Shown: positions 1 through 6,906, counted from the stretch's first letter. The stretch: 9,302 nucleotides of DNA from Flavobacterium sp. (GCA_017989775.1 JAGNPF010000034.1:1-9302); one strand, 5' to 3'. The notes: generated by a model not told the origin, from the sequence alone. A program made the numbers and translations.

Positions 1-431
1 GCATCGAACAAAAAGCCTGGCATTTGGCTGGAGAGACGCAGAAAGTTCCAGCCCAAAAAATGGTCGATTTTACCCAAGAGAAAGTCTCGACCAATATTCC
101 GAAAACTTCCTATGTTCCCGGCACGACTTCGGTGGAAATGGGCGAAGTTTTCCCCGGATTTCTCACCCAAATAATGCGGGAAGGTTTCGTGGAATTCGGC
201 AAATCGATGCGCGGGTTCTTGACCAACGAAGCCGTTCTTCACGCGCCAGAATCGAGGACTTCCTCGCCAGTGCGCATTCCAAGAGATGCCGAAACCTTGG
301 AGCATCTTCAAATAAAAGGCTTGTATCCTTGTGGAGAAGGTGCCGGTTATGCCGGAGGAATTATCTCTGCAGCGATTGACGGCGAGAAATGTGCGTTGAA
401 GATTGGGGAGATTTTGAAGAAGAATTTATAA
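1..431 (+). CDS. FAD-dependent dehydrogenase-like protein (COG2509 type), 3' part only
   Basis: The frame is open from the left edge (first full codon at base 3) to a TAA ending at 431, giving the last 142 residues of a longer protein; the family is usually around 500 residues. The strongest mark is the C-terminal GLYPCGEGAGYAGGI segment, the glycine-rich FAD-contacting end typical of uncharacterised FAD-dependent dehydrogenases (COG2509, NAD(P)/FAD oxidoreductase fold). It is followed by SAAIDGEKCA, a helix commonly seen at the end of such flavoproteins. Upstream, the PGTTSVEMGEVFPGF stretch also fits this family as I remember it. The N-terminal Rossmann dinucleotide-binding motif lies outside the window, so cofactor binding is inferred from the C-terminal half. 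The substrate is unknown for the family. An internal TTG at 24 is not a real start because the frame continues upstream. It converges on the - strand gene at 563. Confidence 0.85.
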   Translation, partial: IEQKAWHLAGETQKVPAQKMVDFTQEKVSTNIPKTSYVPGTTSVEMGEVFPGFLTQIMREGFVEFGKSMRGFLTNEAVLHAPESRTSSPVRIPRDAETLEHLQIKGLYPCGEGAGYAGGIISAAIDGEKCALKIGEILKKNL

Positions 432-444
432 TCTTCTCTTGCTA

Positions 445-633
445 TTAGTAGTTTTGGATTAAATTAAGCTCTATTTTCGTATTTGCCAAATCATCCCAAA
501 TATAAAACCAACTTTCCATTAAGCAATTGACCAAATTTGTTGTATTGACTGTTGGTATTAGTTTATTTTGGTAAAATCGTTTGAATAATTTGAAAAAGTG
601 TTTCGTTTTTATAACTTGAACTTGGAGTTTTTG
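445..633 (-). other. Open out-of-frame tail beyond the HEPN-like gene; possible frameshifted C-terminus
   Basis: On the - strand, the frame shifted +1 relative to the HEPN-like gene is open for 62 codons, from just after a TAG at 634-636 to a TAA at 445-447. It covers the end of that gene and runs about 40 codons past its stop. The part beyond the stop reads like protein, with an MESWFYIWDD segment and an NTKIELNLIQNY end. The only ATG in it (519) would give 24 residues. Either the HEPN-like gene once ended here and was shortened by an indel, or this is a remnant of another gene, or it is chance openness in AT-rich DNA. I cannot decide between these from the sequence. The rest of the 432-562 gap shows no convincing terminator. 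Confidence 0.25.
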
Positions 634-1291
634 CTATAATCAGCATCATTTTTCCATTACCAATTAGTTCTTCTGAGATTTCGAAATTAAATCGATTTTC
701 TTTTTGAGTTATATTAAAGTTTCCAGACAGAAATTTTATTTCATATTCTATTTCTCTATCTTTTGGATCAACTGCTTCAACCAGCAATTCATAATTATCA
801 CCAACTCGAAGTAATTTATCATTTACATTGATTGAGGTTGACCAAATATTTCCTATGTTATCAGTGATTCTGTTTATTCTAATAAAATAATCTTCTTTCA
901 TTTCATCTTTATTATGATATATTGTTTTTAGGTTTTTTTGGTCTAATAAAATTCCTTCTAATAACAATAATTGACTTTTGAGTAAAGGTCTTCCATGAGC
1001 TATGGAATTTCTGTATTTTTCTACTTCCTCAAAGAATATTTCAAAACGTTTTTTATTAAGAAATATTGGTAGAAATAATTCCCAGTTTTTTGTAATTATT
1101 GTTTTAAGATCATAGAAATCAGAATAAAAAATAATTCGTTCTTCAAATAGACCTATTTTTCTTTTAGATTCAATATCTTTTTTCTCATTCCAAATTTTGA
1201 TTCTTTCTGGCGTGACTTTATAGACTAATGAATCTAAACCTAATTGATTTATAATAATATCTCTTAATAAATTTTCATAGTCGTTTATCAT
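563..1291 (-). CDS. HEPN-like domain protein with C-terminal beta-sandwich; function unknown
   Basis: This encodes 242 residues. Residues 1-125 look mostly helical and carry KYRNSIAHGR at 92-101, where R94 and H99 form the R-x4-H motif of HEPN domains; the preceding WELF and later LLKSQLLLL context resembles Swt1-type HEPN domains. HEPN proteins are often RNA-cleaving toxins or defence components, but many are inactive or structural, so nuclease activity is inference. Residues about 155-225 change character: LRVGDNYELLVEAVDPKDREIEYEI alternates like beta strands with a cadherin/Ig-like DPKD turn, suggesting a small beta-sandwich. No signal peptide or TM segment is seen, so it is probably cytoplasmic. 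It is strikingly AT-rich compared with tgt and lies opposite to all neighbours, which fits an accessory gene. The ATG at 1291 follows the stop of a possible small ORF by one base; the frame stops 13 codons further upstream. No partner MNT nucleotidyltransferase gene is nearby. Confidence 0.7.
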   Translation of the reverse strand: MINDYENLLRDIIINQLGLDSLVYKVTPERIKIWNEKKDIESKRKIGLFEERIIFYSDFYDLKTIITKNWELFLPIFLNKKRFEIFFEEVEKYRNSIAHGRPLLKSQLLLLEGILLDQKNLKTIYHNKDEMKEDYFIRINRITDNIGNIWSTSINVNDKLLRVGDNYELLVEAVDPKDREIEYEIKFLSGNFNITQKENRFNFEISEELIGNGKMMLIIAKTPSSSYKNETLFQIIQTILPK

Positions 1292-1292
1292 A

Positions 1293-1418
1293 TTATGAGA
1301 GTTTTGATTTAAAGAGAGCCAACTTATAAATTATTGTTGTGATAAAAATATGATTATCAGTCCAAGCTAAGTGGTCTTTGTCTGATAAGAGCAATAAATT
1401 ATCTCTGTTTACAAACAT
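1293..1418 (-). CDS. Possible 41-residue ORF coupled to the HEPN-like gene
   Basis: Reading the - strand, an ATG at 1418 opens 41 codons (beginning MFVNRDNLLLLSDKDH, ending KLALFKSKLS) and stops with TAA at 1293-1295, one base before the ATG of the HEPN-like gene. An AAGGGA motif lies about 7 bases before the ATG and is a fair Shine-Dalgarno. The sequence TAAAAAAG further up closes the frame about 11 codons above the ATG. The tight stop-start spacing suggests translational coupling. It matches nothing I recognise. Alternatives are a leader peptide, a small partner of the HEPN-like protein, a fragment of that gene's ancestral N-terminus displaced by a frameshift, or chance. A weak promoter candidate is AAAAGATA at 1460-1467, which reads TATCTTTT on the - strand (7 of 8 to TAnnTTTG). 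Confidence 0.35.
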   Translation of the reverse strand: MFVNRDNLLLLSDKDHLAWTDNHIFITTIIYKLALFKSKLS

Positions 1419-1533
1419 AATGAATTCCCTTACTAATAACAATCTTTTTTATAGAATCAAAAAGATATTTATTAACTCAAAACAGTAATGTTAAATAAAA
1501 TCCTAAATTCCAATTCCTAAATCTTAAATAAAT

Positions 1534-1541
1534 TATCTTTG
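1534..1541 (+). promoter_or_regulatory. -7 promoter box for tgt
   Basis: TATCTTTG matches the Bacteroidota sigma-A -7 consensus TAnnTTTG in all fixed positions and ends 19 bases before the tgt ATG. No convincing -33 TTTG lies at the usual 19-21 base spacing. The expected start of transcription is around 1545, giving a leader of roughly 15 bases with no Shine-Dalgarno. The leader contains a three-codon ORF (ATG at 1553) whose TGA overlaps the tgt ATG. Confidence 0.65.
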
Positions 1542-1560
1542 CGCACTGAAAAATGTCCTT

Positions 1561-2691
1561 ATGAAGTTTGATTTATTACAAAAAGATCCACATACCAAAG
1601 CCCGAGCAGGAAGTATCACTACTGATCACGGCGTGATTGAAACCCCTATTTTTATGCCTGTTGGCACCGTTGCATCCGTAAAAGGAGTGCACCAACGCGA
1701 ATTGAAGGAAGAAATCAATCCGGATATTATCTTGGGAAATACTTACCATTTATACCTGCGTCCGCAAACCGAAATCTTGGAAAAAGCCGGTGGTTTACAT
1801 AAATTTATGAATTGGGACAGAAATATTTTGACCGATTCGGGAGGCTATCAAGTGTATTCGCTTTCATCCAACAGAAAAATCAAGGAAGAAGGAGTGAAAT
1901 TCAAATCCCACATCGATGGTTCGTACCACGTTTTTACACCCGAAAACGTGATGGAAATCCAGCGTACCATTGGTGCCGACATCATTATGGCTTTTGACGA
2001 ATGCACGCCATATCCTTGCGATTACCGCTATGCGCAACGTTCGATGCACATGACCCACCGTTGGTTGGACAGATGCATCAACCATTTGGAAAAAGTGCCG
2101 ACAAAATACGGTTACGACCAAACTTTCTTCCCCATTGTACAAGGAAGTACCTATAAAGATTTACGCCGTCAATCGGCCGAATATATTGCCAATTCAGGTC
2201 AACAAGGAAATGCCATCGGAGGACTTTCGGTAGGAGAACCGGCCGAAGAAATGTATGCGATGACCGAAGTGGTTTGCGAAATTCTTCCGGAAGACAAACC
2301 GCGTTATTTGATGGGTGTGGGAACTCCAATCAATATTCTCGAAAATATTGCCTTGGGAATTGACATGTTCGATTGCGTGATGCCGACAAGAAACGCCCGT
2401 AACGGAATGTTGTTTACGGCCAATGGAACCATCAACATCAAAAACAAGAAGTGGGAAGACGATTTTTCGCCAGTGGACGAAATGGGACACACTTTTGTGG
2501 ACACGGAATATACCAAAGCCTATTTGCGCCACTTGTTTGCCGCCAATGAATACCTTGGAAAACAAATCGCCACGATTCACAATCTTGGATTTTATATGTG
2601 GTTGGTTCGCGAAGCCCGAAAACATATCTTGGCCGGAGATTTCAGAACTTGGAAAGAAATGATGGTTCGCAATATGAGCCAGAGACTTTAA
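1561..2691 (+). CDS. tgt: Queuine/preQ1 tRNA-guanine transglycosylase
   Basis: Tgt swaps guanine-34 of tRNAs for Asp, Asn, His and Tyr for preQ1, the first tRNA-bound step of queuosine synthesis. The 376 residues match the family's usual length. Catalytic and binding motifs are intact: TDSGGYQ (D92, general acid/base), AFDECT (D146, C148, base recognition), GGLSVGEP (220-227) and MFDCVMPTRNARNG with the nucleophile D271. C148 and V224 are the bacterial choices expected for preQ1 rather than queuine. The oddity is the zinc site: where the Zymomonas enzyme has C318, C320, C323 and H349, this protein has G309, T311, D314 and H340, at a constant offset of nine residues, so the three cysteines are gone and only the histidine of HNLGFY remains. 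I believe this is general in Bacteroidota, from memory. ATG at 1561 is chosen because the -7 box ends just upstream and MKFDLLQKDP is a typical N-terminus. Confidence 0.97.
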   Translation: MKFDLLQKDPHTKARAGSITTDHGVIETPIFMPVGTVASVKGVHQRELKEEINPDIILGNTYHLYLRPQTEILEKAGGLHKFMNWDRNILTDSGGYQVYSLSSNRKIKEEGVKFKSHIDGSYHVFTPENVMEIQRTIGADIIMAFDECTPYPCDYRYAQRSMHMTHRWLDRCINHLEKVPTKYGYDQTFFPIVQGSTYKDLRRQSAEYIANSGQQGNAIGGLSVGEPAEEMYAMTEVVCEILPEDKPRYLMGVGTPINILENIALGIDMFDCVMPTRNARNGMLFTANGTINIKNKKWEDDFSPVDEMGHTFVDTEYTKAYLRHLFAANEYLGKQIATIHNLGFYMWLVREARKHILAGDFRTWKEMMVRNMSQRL

Positions 2692-2751
2692 ATTAGTTTG
2701 AAAGTTCAGGAAGTTGTAAACCATAAAATGTATTTCGTAAATAAAGTAAGT

Positions 2752-2774
2752 TTGCCATAAATCATTTTAGGCAA
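2752..2774 (+). other. Hairpin downstream of tgt, possible weak terminator or processing stem
   Basis: TTGCC (2752-2756), a bulged A at 2757 and TAAA (2758-2761) can pair with TTTA (2766-2769) and GGCAA (2770-2774) around a TCAT loop, giving nine base pairs. It begins 60 bases after the tgt stop. No T-run follows, so it does not look like a standard intrinsic terminator; it may instead cap or separate the tgt transcript from the next gene. Confidence 0.35.
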
Positions 2775-2926
2775 TCACGAAATTCAAAGGAGATAGATTA
2801 AAAAAAACAAAAGTAAAGGACGGTTTTTTTGTAAAACAAACCTAAGTGTTACTTTTCAGGATGTCAAATTCTAAAAGCCAAAAGGAGGTTTTTCAGATAA
2901 AAAACAAATAAAATACGATTTTATAA

Positions 2927-4798
2927 ATGAATAATTACAAAAGCAACATATTTATACTGCTCAAACGAATACTGTTGGTCGTTTTAATTTATCAGGTGTC
3001 AAGAATCTTGTTTTATGCTATGAACAGCTTTTCCTTTCATGTTTTAAATCTAAAAACGATAAAAGGAGGACTTCTATTTGATTTGTCGGCTATTGCTTTT
3101 TTGAATAGTATATTTGTAATTGCACATTTTATTCCCGGTAATTTTAAGTATAAAACCCTTTATCAAAAATATCTTAAAATATCCTTTTATGCGGTAAATC
3201 TTTTATTTATTGCCACCAATTTTATAGATATCATTTATTACAAATTCACCGGCAGACGAAGCACTTTTAGCATGATTACTGCCAAGGGAATGGAACGAGA
3301 AGCTATTGGATTGATTCCTTCTTTTTTAAAGGAGTTTTGGTATGTCGGCCTGTTGTTTCTTGTTGTAGCTTTGCTGTTTTGGAAATTACTTCCCAATTTC
3401 AACAGCAAAAACCCTGTTGAAAAACTAACAAAAAAGGATTTTGTAACACAGTTTTCTTTTTTGATTCTTTCAATTGCAGTTGCTTTGCTCATCGCGCGTG
3501 GTGGATTTCAAAAAAAACCGATTAAAATTGTAGACGCAGTAGTATATGGCGAACTCGGAAACTCCGCATTGATACTGAATACGCCATTTTGCATAATAAA
3601 GACAATATCTAAAAACGAAGAAATTGAAAAAGTTCATTATTTTGAAGAAAAAGAATTGCTTTCGATATACAATCCAACAATAAACTTAAATTCAGGCCAA
3701 GCGGTAACCAAAAAAAATGTAGTTGTAATCATTTTGGAAAGTTTTGGCGACGAAAATGTAGGCAGGGGTTATACTCCTTTTTTAGACTCCTTGATAACAA
3801 AATCATATTATTTTAAACATGGTTTTGCCAATGGAAAAGTCTCCATAGATGCCGTTCCTTCCATATTATCGAGCATCCCCAGTTTAATGAACAACTCCTT
3901 TATATCATCGAGTTTTTCATTGAACAAAATAAATGGACTTCCCAAAATTTTAAAAAAAGAAGGCTACGGCACTTCCTTTTTTCACGGCTCTTTTAACGGA
4001 AGCCAAAATTTTGACCAATATGCTCAGGTGGCAGGCTTTGATCACTATTATGGAAAAGACCAATACGATGGAAAAGAGGCCTTTGACGGAAAATGGGGGA
4101 TTTATGACGAAGAATTTATGCAGTTTTTTTGCAATAAACTAACGACTTTTAAAGAGCCTTTTTTTAGTTCAATATTTACTATTTCGTCGCATAATCCTTA
4201 TAGAGTTCCTGAAAAATACAAGGGAAAATTCTCTAAAGGAACGACAGAAATACATGAAAGCATTGGGTATTCTGATTTTTCCTTGCGTCAATTTTTCAAT
4301 ACTGCCAGTAAGCAAGCTTGGTACAAAAACACTCTTTTTGTAATTTCGGCGGATCACACTTCCTCCGGTGGCGATCATAACATTGACAAAACTAACATTG
4401 GGAAATTCAGCATTCCTATTCTGTTCTTTGACCCCTCGAATCCTGAATTTGTTGGTGTCAATGAAAATAATTTTCAACAAATAGATATTATGCCCAGTAT
4501 TTTGGATTACTTAAACATCAAAACCGACATGGTCAGTTTTGGTAAAAGCTACAAATCCAAAAACAATTTTGTGGTCTATTATCTACAAGGCATTTATCAC
4601 TATATTCAAGATGATTATTATCTGGCTTTCGCCAATAACCAGCCAATAGGTTTGTACAATTGGAAAAAAGACATTTACTTAAAAAAGAATCTATTAATGG
4701 GCGAGAAGCAAAAAGCCGATAAAATGGCCCAGTTTCTGAAGGCCTACATCCAAACCTTTTACGAAAGGGTCACCCATGATGCTTTGATTCTTAAATGA
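2927..4798 (+). CDS. LTA synthase-like membrane phosphoglycerol/phosphoethanolamine transferase family protein
   Basis: The 623-residue protein has the LtaS/OpgB layout: about five TM helices in residues 10-190 (roughly 10-31, 47-70, 83-104, 136-155, 173-190), a linker, then an extracytoplasmic alkaline-phosphatase/sulfatase-fold domain from about 262. Visible active-site marks are VVVIILESFGDE (metal ligand E271), GKVSIDAVPSI (probable nucleophile S306), W390, SSHNPY (H422) and SADHTSSGGDH (D476, H477). These correspond to E255, T300, W354, H416, D475 and H476 of Staphylococcus LtaS, with Ser replacing the nucleophilic Thr and a one-residue gap. A Gram-negative flavobacterium has no lipoteichoic acid, so the likely job is moving a lipid head group (phosphoglycerol or phosphoethanolamine) onto a periplasmic glycan or lipid; the acceptor is unknown. 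It is visibly more AT-rich than tgt. Its TGA lies 31 bases before the Lpt permease gene, suggesting cotranscription. There is no Shine-Dalgarno at this ATG. Confidence 0.85.
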   Translation: MNNYKSNIFILLKRILLVVLIYQVSRILFYAMNSFSFHVLNLKTIKGGLLFDLSAIAFLNSIFVIAHFIPGNFKYKTLYQKYLKISFYAVNLLFIATNFIDIIYYKFTGRRSTFSMITAKGMEREAIGLIPSFLKEFWYVGLLFLVVALLFWKLLPNFNSKNPVEKLTKKDFVTQFSFLILSIAVALLIARGGFQKKPIKIVDAVVYGELGNSALILNTPFCIIKTISKNEEIEKVHYFEEKELLSIYNPTINLNSGQAVTKKNVVVIILESFGDENVGRGYTPFLDSLITKSYYFKHGFANGKVSIDAVPSILSSIPSLMNNSFISSSFSLNKINGLPKILKKEGYGTSFFHGSFNGSQNFDQYAQVAGFDHYYGKDQYDGKEAFDGKWGIYDEEFMQFFCNKLTTFKEPFFSSIFTISSHNPYRVPEKYKGKFSKGTTEIHESIGYSDFSLRQFFNTASKQAWYKNTLFVISADHTSSGGDHNIDKTNIGKFSIPILFFDPSNPEFVGVNENNFQQIDIMPSILDYLNIKTDMVSFGKSYKSKNNFVVYYLQGIYHYIQDDYYLAFANNQPIGLYNWKKDIYLKKNLLMGEKQKADKMAQFLKAYIQTFYERVTHDALILK

Positions 4799-4829
4799 GT
4801 TTTGTATCTATCCTAACAAATGACTTAAC

Positions 4830-5918
4830 ATGCTTACAATAATAGACAAATACATCCTGAAAAAATACTTGGCCACTTTTGCGGTGATGTTGGCTTTGTT
4901 TGTACCTATTGGAATCATCATCGATGTTTCGGAAAAGATCAATAAAATGATAGCAAACCAAATTCCAATTACGGAAATTTTGATTTACTATTATCATTTT
5001 ACCATCTATTTCATGAATCTGTTGTTCCCGATATTTTTGTTTTTGTCGGTGATTTGGTTTACATCTAAATTGGCCAACAATACCGAAATCATTGCCATAT
5101 TGAGTTCCGGAATATCGTTTACGCGGTTTTTGAGACCGTTTTTGATTGGGGCTTCCATCATTTCCGTGGTTGTGTTGTTGATGGGATTTTTTATTGTGCC
5201 AAAGGCCAGTGAAGGATTCAATAATTTCAGGTACACTTATTTGAGAAGTGACGGAAAACAAGCGATGCGAGGCGATAATACCGATGTGTACCGCCAAATT
5301 AGCAACAACGAATTTATCTATGTCAACAGTTTTAACACCGATACCAAAACAGCTTACAGTTTTAGTTACGAAAGGTTCAAAAAAGATAAATTGGAGTATA
5401 AAATTTCGGCCAGCAGGATACAATGGAATCCGAAAACCAAGAATTACACGATGTATGATTACGTCAAAAGAACCGTTGGCGAGCTGGGGGACAAAATCGA
5501 GAAAGCCGAAAAAAAAGACGCCAAATTTAGTTTCGATTTAGAGGATTTAACTCCCGTGGTGTATATCGCCGAAACGTTGACCTTGGGCGAACTCAACCGA
5601 TTTATCGAAAAAGAAAAAACGAGAGGTTCTTCCAATGTCAACGTTTATCTGGTGGTTTTGTACAAAAAATACAGTATCCCGGTTTCGGCCTTCATCTTGA
5701 CCATTATTGCCGTGGCGGTTTCGGCCATGAAGCGAAGAGGAGGAATGGGATTGAGTTTGGCCATAGGAATTGCTTTGGCTTTTGCTTTCGTGTTTTTCGA
5801 CAAGATATTTGGCACCTTGGCCGAAAAGTCCAGTTTCCCGCCATTTTTGGCAGTTTGGTTCCCTAATATGGTGTTCGGAATTTTAGCAATTTATTTACTG
5901 CGCAATGCAAAAAGATAA
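4830..5918 (+). CDS. LptF/LptG-family permease
   Basis: This is an inner-membrane subunit of the type seen in the LptB2FG complex, which extracts lipopolysaccharide and passes it to LptC/LptA. In 362 residues it shows the PF03739 layout: an N-terminal amphipathic start (MLTIIDKYILKKYL), TM helices at about 15-31, 50-75 and 100-123, a periplasmic beta-jellyroll domain at about 135-255, then three more TM helices at about 280-299, 303-325 and 338-356. Marks of the family are the IIAILSSGISFTRFLRP coupling region (87-103), which faces the ATPase, the FIVPKASEGFN exit of TM3, and MKRRGGMGLSLAIGI between TM4 and TM5. Bacteroidota usually carry a short and a long LptF/G-like protein; this is the short type, and I cannot say whether it corresponds to LptF or LptG. 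Its last 14 bases overlap the next gene, which implies coupled translation. Confidence 0.9.
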   Translation: MLTIIDKYILKKYLATFAVMLALFVPIGIIIDVSEKINKMIANQIPITEILIYYYHFTIYFMNLLFPIFLFLSVIWFTSKLANNTEIIAILSSGISFTRFLRPFLIGASIISVVVLLMGFFIVPKASEGFNNFRYTYLRSDGKQAMRGDNTDVYRQISNNEFIYVNSFNTDTKTAYSFSYERFKKDKLEYKISASRIQWNPKTKNYTMYDYVKRTVGELGDKIEKAEKKDAKFSFDLEDLTPVVYIAETLTLGELNRFIEKEKTRGSSNVNVYLVVLYKKYSIPVSAFILTIIAVAVSAMKRRGGMGLSLAIGIALAFAFVFFDKIFGTLAEKSSFPPFLAVWFPNMVFGILAIYLLRNAKR

Positions 5919-6789
5919 GTTGGGAAGTTATTTGAATCTTCATTTAATTGTGTTTATTTGGGGATTTACGGCGGTTTTGGGTGCTTTGATCACCATCAAT
6001 GCCGATGCCTTGGTTTGGTATCGAATGCTTATTGCTTCCGTTTTTTTGGTGTTTTTTATTCTCCATAAAAAGAAATCATTTGTCGTTCCACCAAAGGAAT
6101 TCGTCAAGTTGATTTTTGTGGGCTTTTTGATAGCCATACACTGGATCTTTTTTTTCAAGGCCATTCATATTTCTAATGTTTCCATCACTTTGGCCGTTTT
6201 TTCGTTGGGAGCTTTCTTTGCGTCACTGCTCGAACCTTTGTTTTATGGGCGAAAAGTGCTTTGGTATGAAGTATTCTTTGGCTTGGTGATTATTGCGGGA
6301 TTGGGCATCATCTTGCAGGTCGAAATGAATTATTTTGCCGGAATGATGTATGCCTTGGTTTCGGTGATTGTGGGTGTTTTGTTTACCCTTATGAACGGAA
6401 AACTAACCGAAAAACACGATTCTTCCGTCATTACTTTTTATGAATTTCTGGCAGGAGTCGTTTTTATTTCCATTTACTTTTTGTTCGAAAATAAATTTGA
6501 CGCCAATTTTTTTATACTGACCGCCAATGACTGGATTTTACTCCTGATTTTGTCCTCGGTTTGCACGGCCTATGCTTTTACTGCTTCGGTAAAAGTGATG
6601 CGAAAATTGTCGCCCTACACCATTATGCTGACCACCAGTTTGGAGCCGGTTTACGGGATTATTTTGGCCTATTTTATTCTTGGAGATAAGGAAAAAATGA
6701 GCTTCGAGTTTTATGTTGGCGCCCTGCTGATTGTCCTGACAGTTATCCTCAACGGTGTCGTGAAACACTATTTAGAGGATAAAGAATAA
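5905..6789 (+). CDS. EamA-family (drug/metabolite transporter superfamily) membrane transporter
   Basis: The 294-residue protein is almost entirely membrane-embedded, with about ten hydrophobic helices arranged as two EamA repeats, roughly residues 12-137 and 146-284. Family marks include FIWGFTAVLGALI in the first helix, ALVWYRMLIASVFLV, the end of repeat one at IIAGLGIILQ, and TTSLEPVYGIILAYFILGD in repeat two, the usual LEPV/ILGE-like signature. The substrate cannot be predicted: members export amino acids, nucleotide sugars or metabolites, or act on unknown compounds. The ATG lies inside the last codons of the Lpt permease gene (14-base overlap), so the two are probably translated together and may share regulation without sharing a pathway. 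No obvious terminator follows the TAA. Confidence 0.92.
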   Translation: MQKDKLGSYLNLHLIVFIWGFTAVLGALITINADALVWYRMLIASVFLVFFILHKKKSFVVPPKEFVKLIFVGFLIAIHWIFFFKAIHISNVSITLAVFSLGAFFASLLEPLFYGRKVLWYEVFFGLVIIAGLGIILQVEMNYFAGMMYALVSVIVGVLFTLMNGKLTEKHDSSVITFYEFLAGVVFISIYFLFENKFDANFFILTANDWILLLILSSVCTAYAFTASVKVMRKLSPYTIMLTTSLEPVYGIILAYFILGDKEKMSFEFYVGALLIVLTVILNGVVKHYLEDKE

Positions 6790-6836
6790 TGATTTTAAGA
6801 GCCTGATTTTGTCAATTTATTTGCATTTAGATGCCG

Positions 6837-6856
6837 AATTAATCATTTTGATAATT
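6837..6856. promoter_or_regulatory. Imperfect dyad just upstream of the accA -7 box, possible operator
   Basis: AATTAATCA (6837-6845), a TTT centre and TGATAATT (6849-6856) form an inverted repeat with one unpaired A. It ends 9 bases before the -7 box, where a repressor or activator of accA could bind. A second inverted pair, AATGATT (6788-6794) and AATCATT (6841-6847), overlaps one arm. The DNA here is very AT-rich, so chance symmetry is quite possible. Confidence 0.25.
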
Positions 6857-6864
6857 TTAAATTT

Positions 6865-6872
6865 TATATTTG
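6865..6872 (+). promoter_or_regulatory. -7 promoter box for accA
   Basis: TATATTTG fits TAnnTTTG exactly. A TTTG at 6847-6850 could be the -33 element, but the 14-base gap to the -7 box is shorter than the usual 19-21. Transcription would start near 6876, leaving a leader of about 30 bases that is A-rich and has no Shine-Dalgarno. This gives accA a transcript separate from the EamA gene ending at 6789. Confidence 0.6.
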
Positions 6873-6906
6873 CAGCTCGAATCAGAACAAAAAAAGCACT
6901 CACCCT

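Noticed and set aside
507..556. ACCAAC...GTTGGT inverted pair between the two convergent genes
   Set aside because: Only six base pairs close a 38-base loop and no T-run follows on either strand, so it is not a believable terminator.
2194..2724. 176-codon open frame on the - strand
   Set aside because: It is antisense to tgt, follows that gene's codon bias and resembles no protein I know.
2822..2842. GGTTTTTTTGT/ACAAACC hairpin as a terminator
   Set aside because: Arms are of unequal length with a run of unpaired Ts inside and no T-tract after; pairing is weak.
4791..5423. 210-codon open frame on the - strand
   Set aside because: It lies opposite the Lpt permease gene, whose + frame has an obvious family match; the - frame is rich in H, Q and R and looks like a mirror of the coding strand.
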